From NCBI GenBank assembly GCA_946479825.1, contig CAMLHU010000024.1, positions 1-14,182 on the forward strand: DNA of 14,182 nucleotides, in the 5' to 3' direction. The notes beneath the pieces are model-generated. The model worked only from the letters and a program-made list of their open reading frames with translations, was not told where the DNA came from and made no database searches. Positions 14,161 to 14,182 of the stretch are shown in pieces; positions within the stretch are counted from its first letter, which is position 1; the number at the start of each line of letters is the position of its first letter. A program made the translations under genes and the position numbers. Origin of the DNA: an uncultured Gemmatimonadota bacterium. GTDB lineage: Bacteria > Gemmatimonadota > Gemmatimonadetes > Gemmatimonadales > GWC2-71-9.

Positions 14161-14182
14161 GGTCGTGGGTCGTGGGTCGTGG
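14161..14182. repeat. Tandem heptamer repeat at the window edge
   Basis: Three perfect direct copies of GGTCGTG plus one extra base are seen, and the array probably continues beyond the window. It lies upstream of the patatin-like gene, in the intergenic space. Confidence 0.7.

Noticed and set aside
1..14182. Mobile element, phage, defence island or CRISPR
   Set aside because: No transposase, integrase, terminal inverted repeats, spaced repeats or known defence genes; every gene has a housekeeping or envelope assignment or is a small unknown.

Overview
This is a high-GC bacterial chromosome segment with dense, tightly packed genes. No phage, insertion-sequence, CRISPR, tRNA or rRNA features are visible. 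A ruvCAB/yebC/queA housekeeping block, a PorX-type regulator and LPS-type glycosyltransferase genes point to a Gram-negative, non-proteobacterial lineage. I suspect Gemmatimonadota or a relative, but this rests on general gene content and intergenic style, not on a marker I can prove.

Region 1 (1-4053, minus strand) reads in transcription order yebC, ruvC, ruvA, a 59-aa zinc-ribbon gene, ruvB, queA (cut by the window edge). It joins the complete Holliday-junction machinery (RuvC resolvase, RuvA and RuvB branch-migration proteins) to a YebC/TACO1-type protein and a queuosine-tRNA enzyme. Genes overlap or nearly abut, and a plausible promoter lies before yebC. ruvC appears to start at a CTG codon overlapping the yebC stop.

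Region 2 (4054-5506) has a divergent promoter spacer, a small predicted lipoprotein gene (plus), and a convergent gene for a stand-alone RecA-fold DnaB C-terminal helicase domain without the usual N-terminal domain.

Region 3 (5554-13073) is an envelope-polysaccharide locus. On the minus strand lie a family 9 (heptosyltransferase-like) glycosyltransferase and an overlapping 127-aa unknown gene. Divergently on the plus strand lies a five-gene run: a PorX-like response regulator fused to a PglZ hydrolase domain, an MsbA-like ABC exporter, a CgeB-like glycosyltransferase and two GT2-type glycosyltransferases. Every junction in the run is a 4-base stop/start overlap, so the regulator is probably co-transcribed and translationally coupled with the glycoconjugate genes.

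Region 4 (13048-14182) is a convergent minus-strand patatin-like lipase with an unusual C-terminal ferredoxin-type Fe-S domain, followed by a heptamer tandem repeat running off the window.

Two signals cut across regions. Genes that probably head transcripts often have a TANNNT (-10-like) hexamer 6-9 bases before the start codon and no Shine-Dalgarno sequence, which predicts leaderless mRNAs. In addition, several intergenic spacers hold short degenerate heptamer repeats. The most notable biology is the PorX-like regulator embedded in an LPS-type locus, the patatin-ferredoxin fusion, and the stand-alone DnaB C-terminal ATPase.
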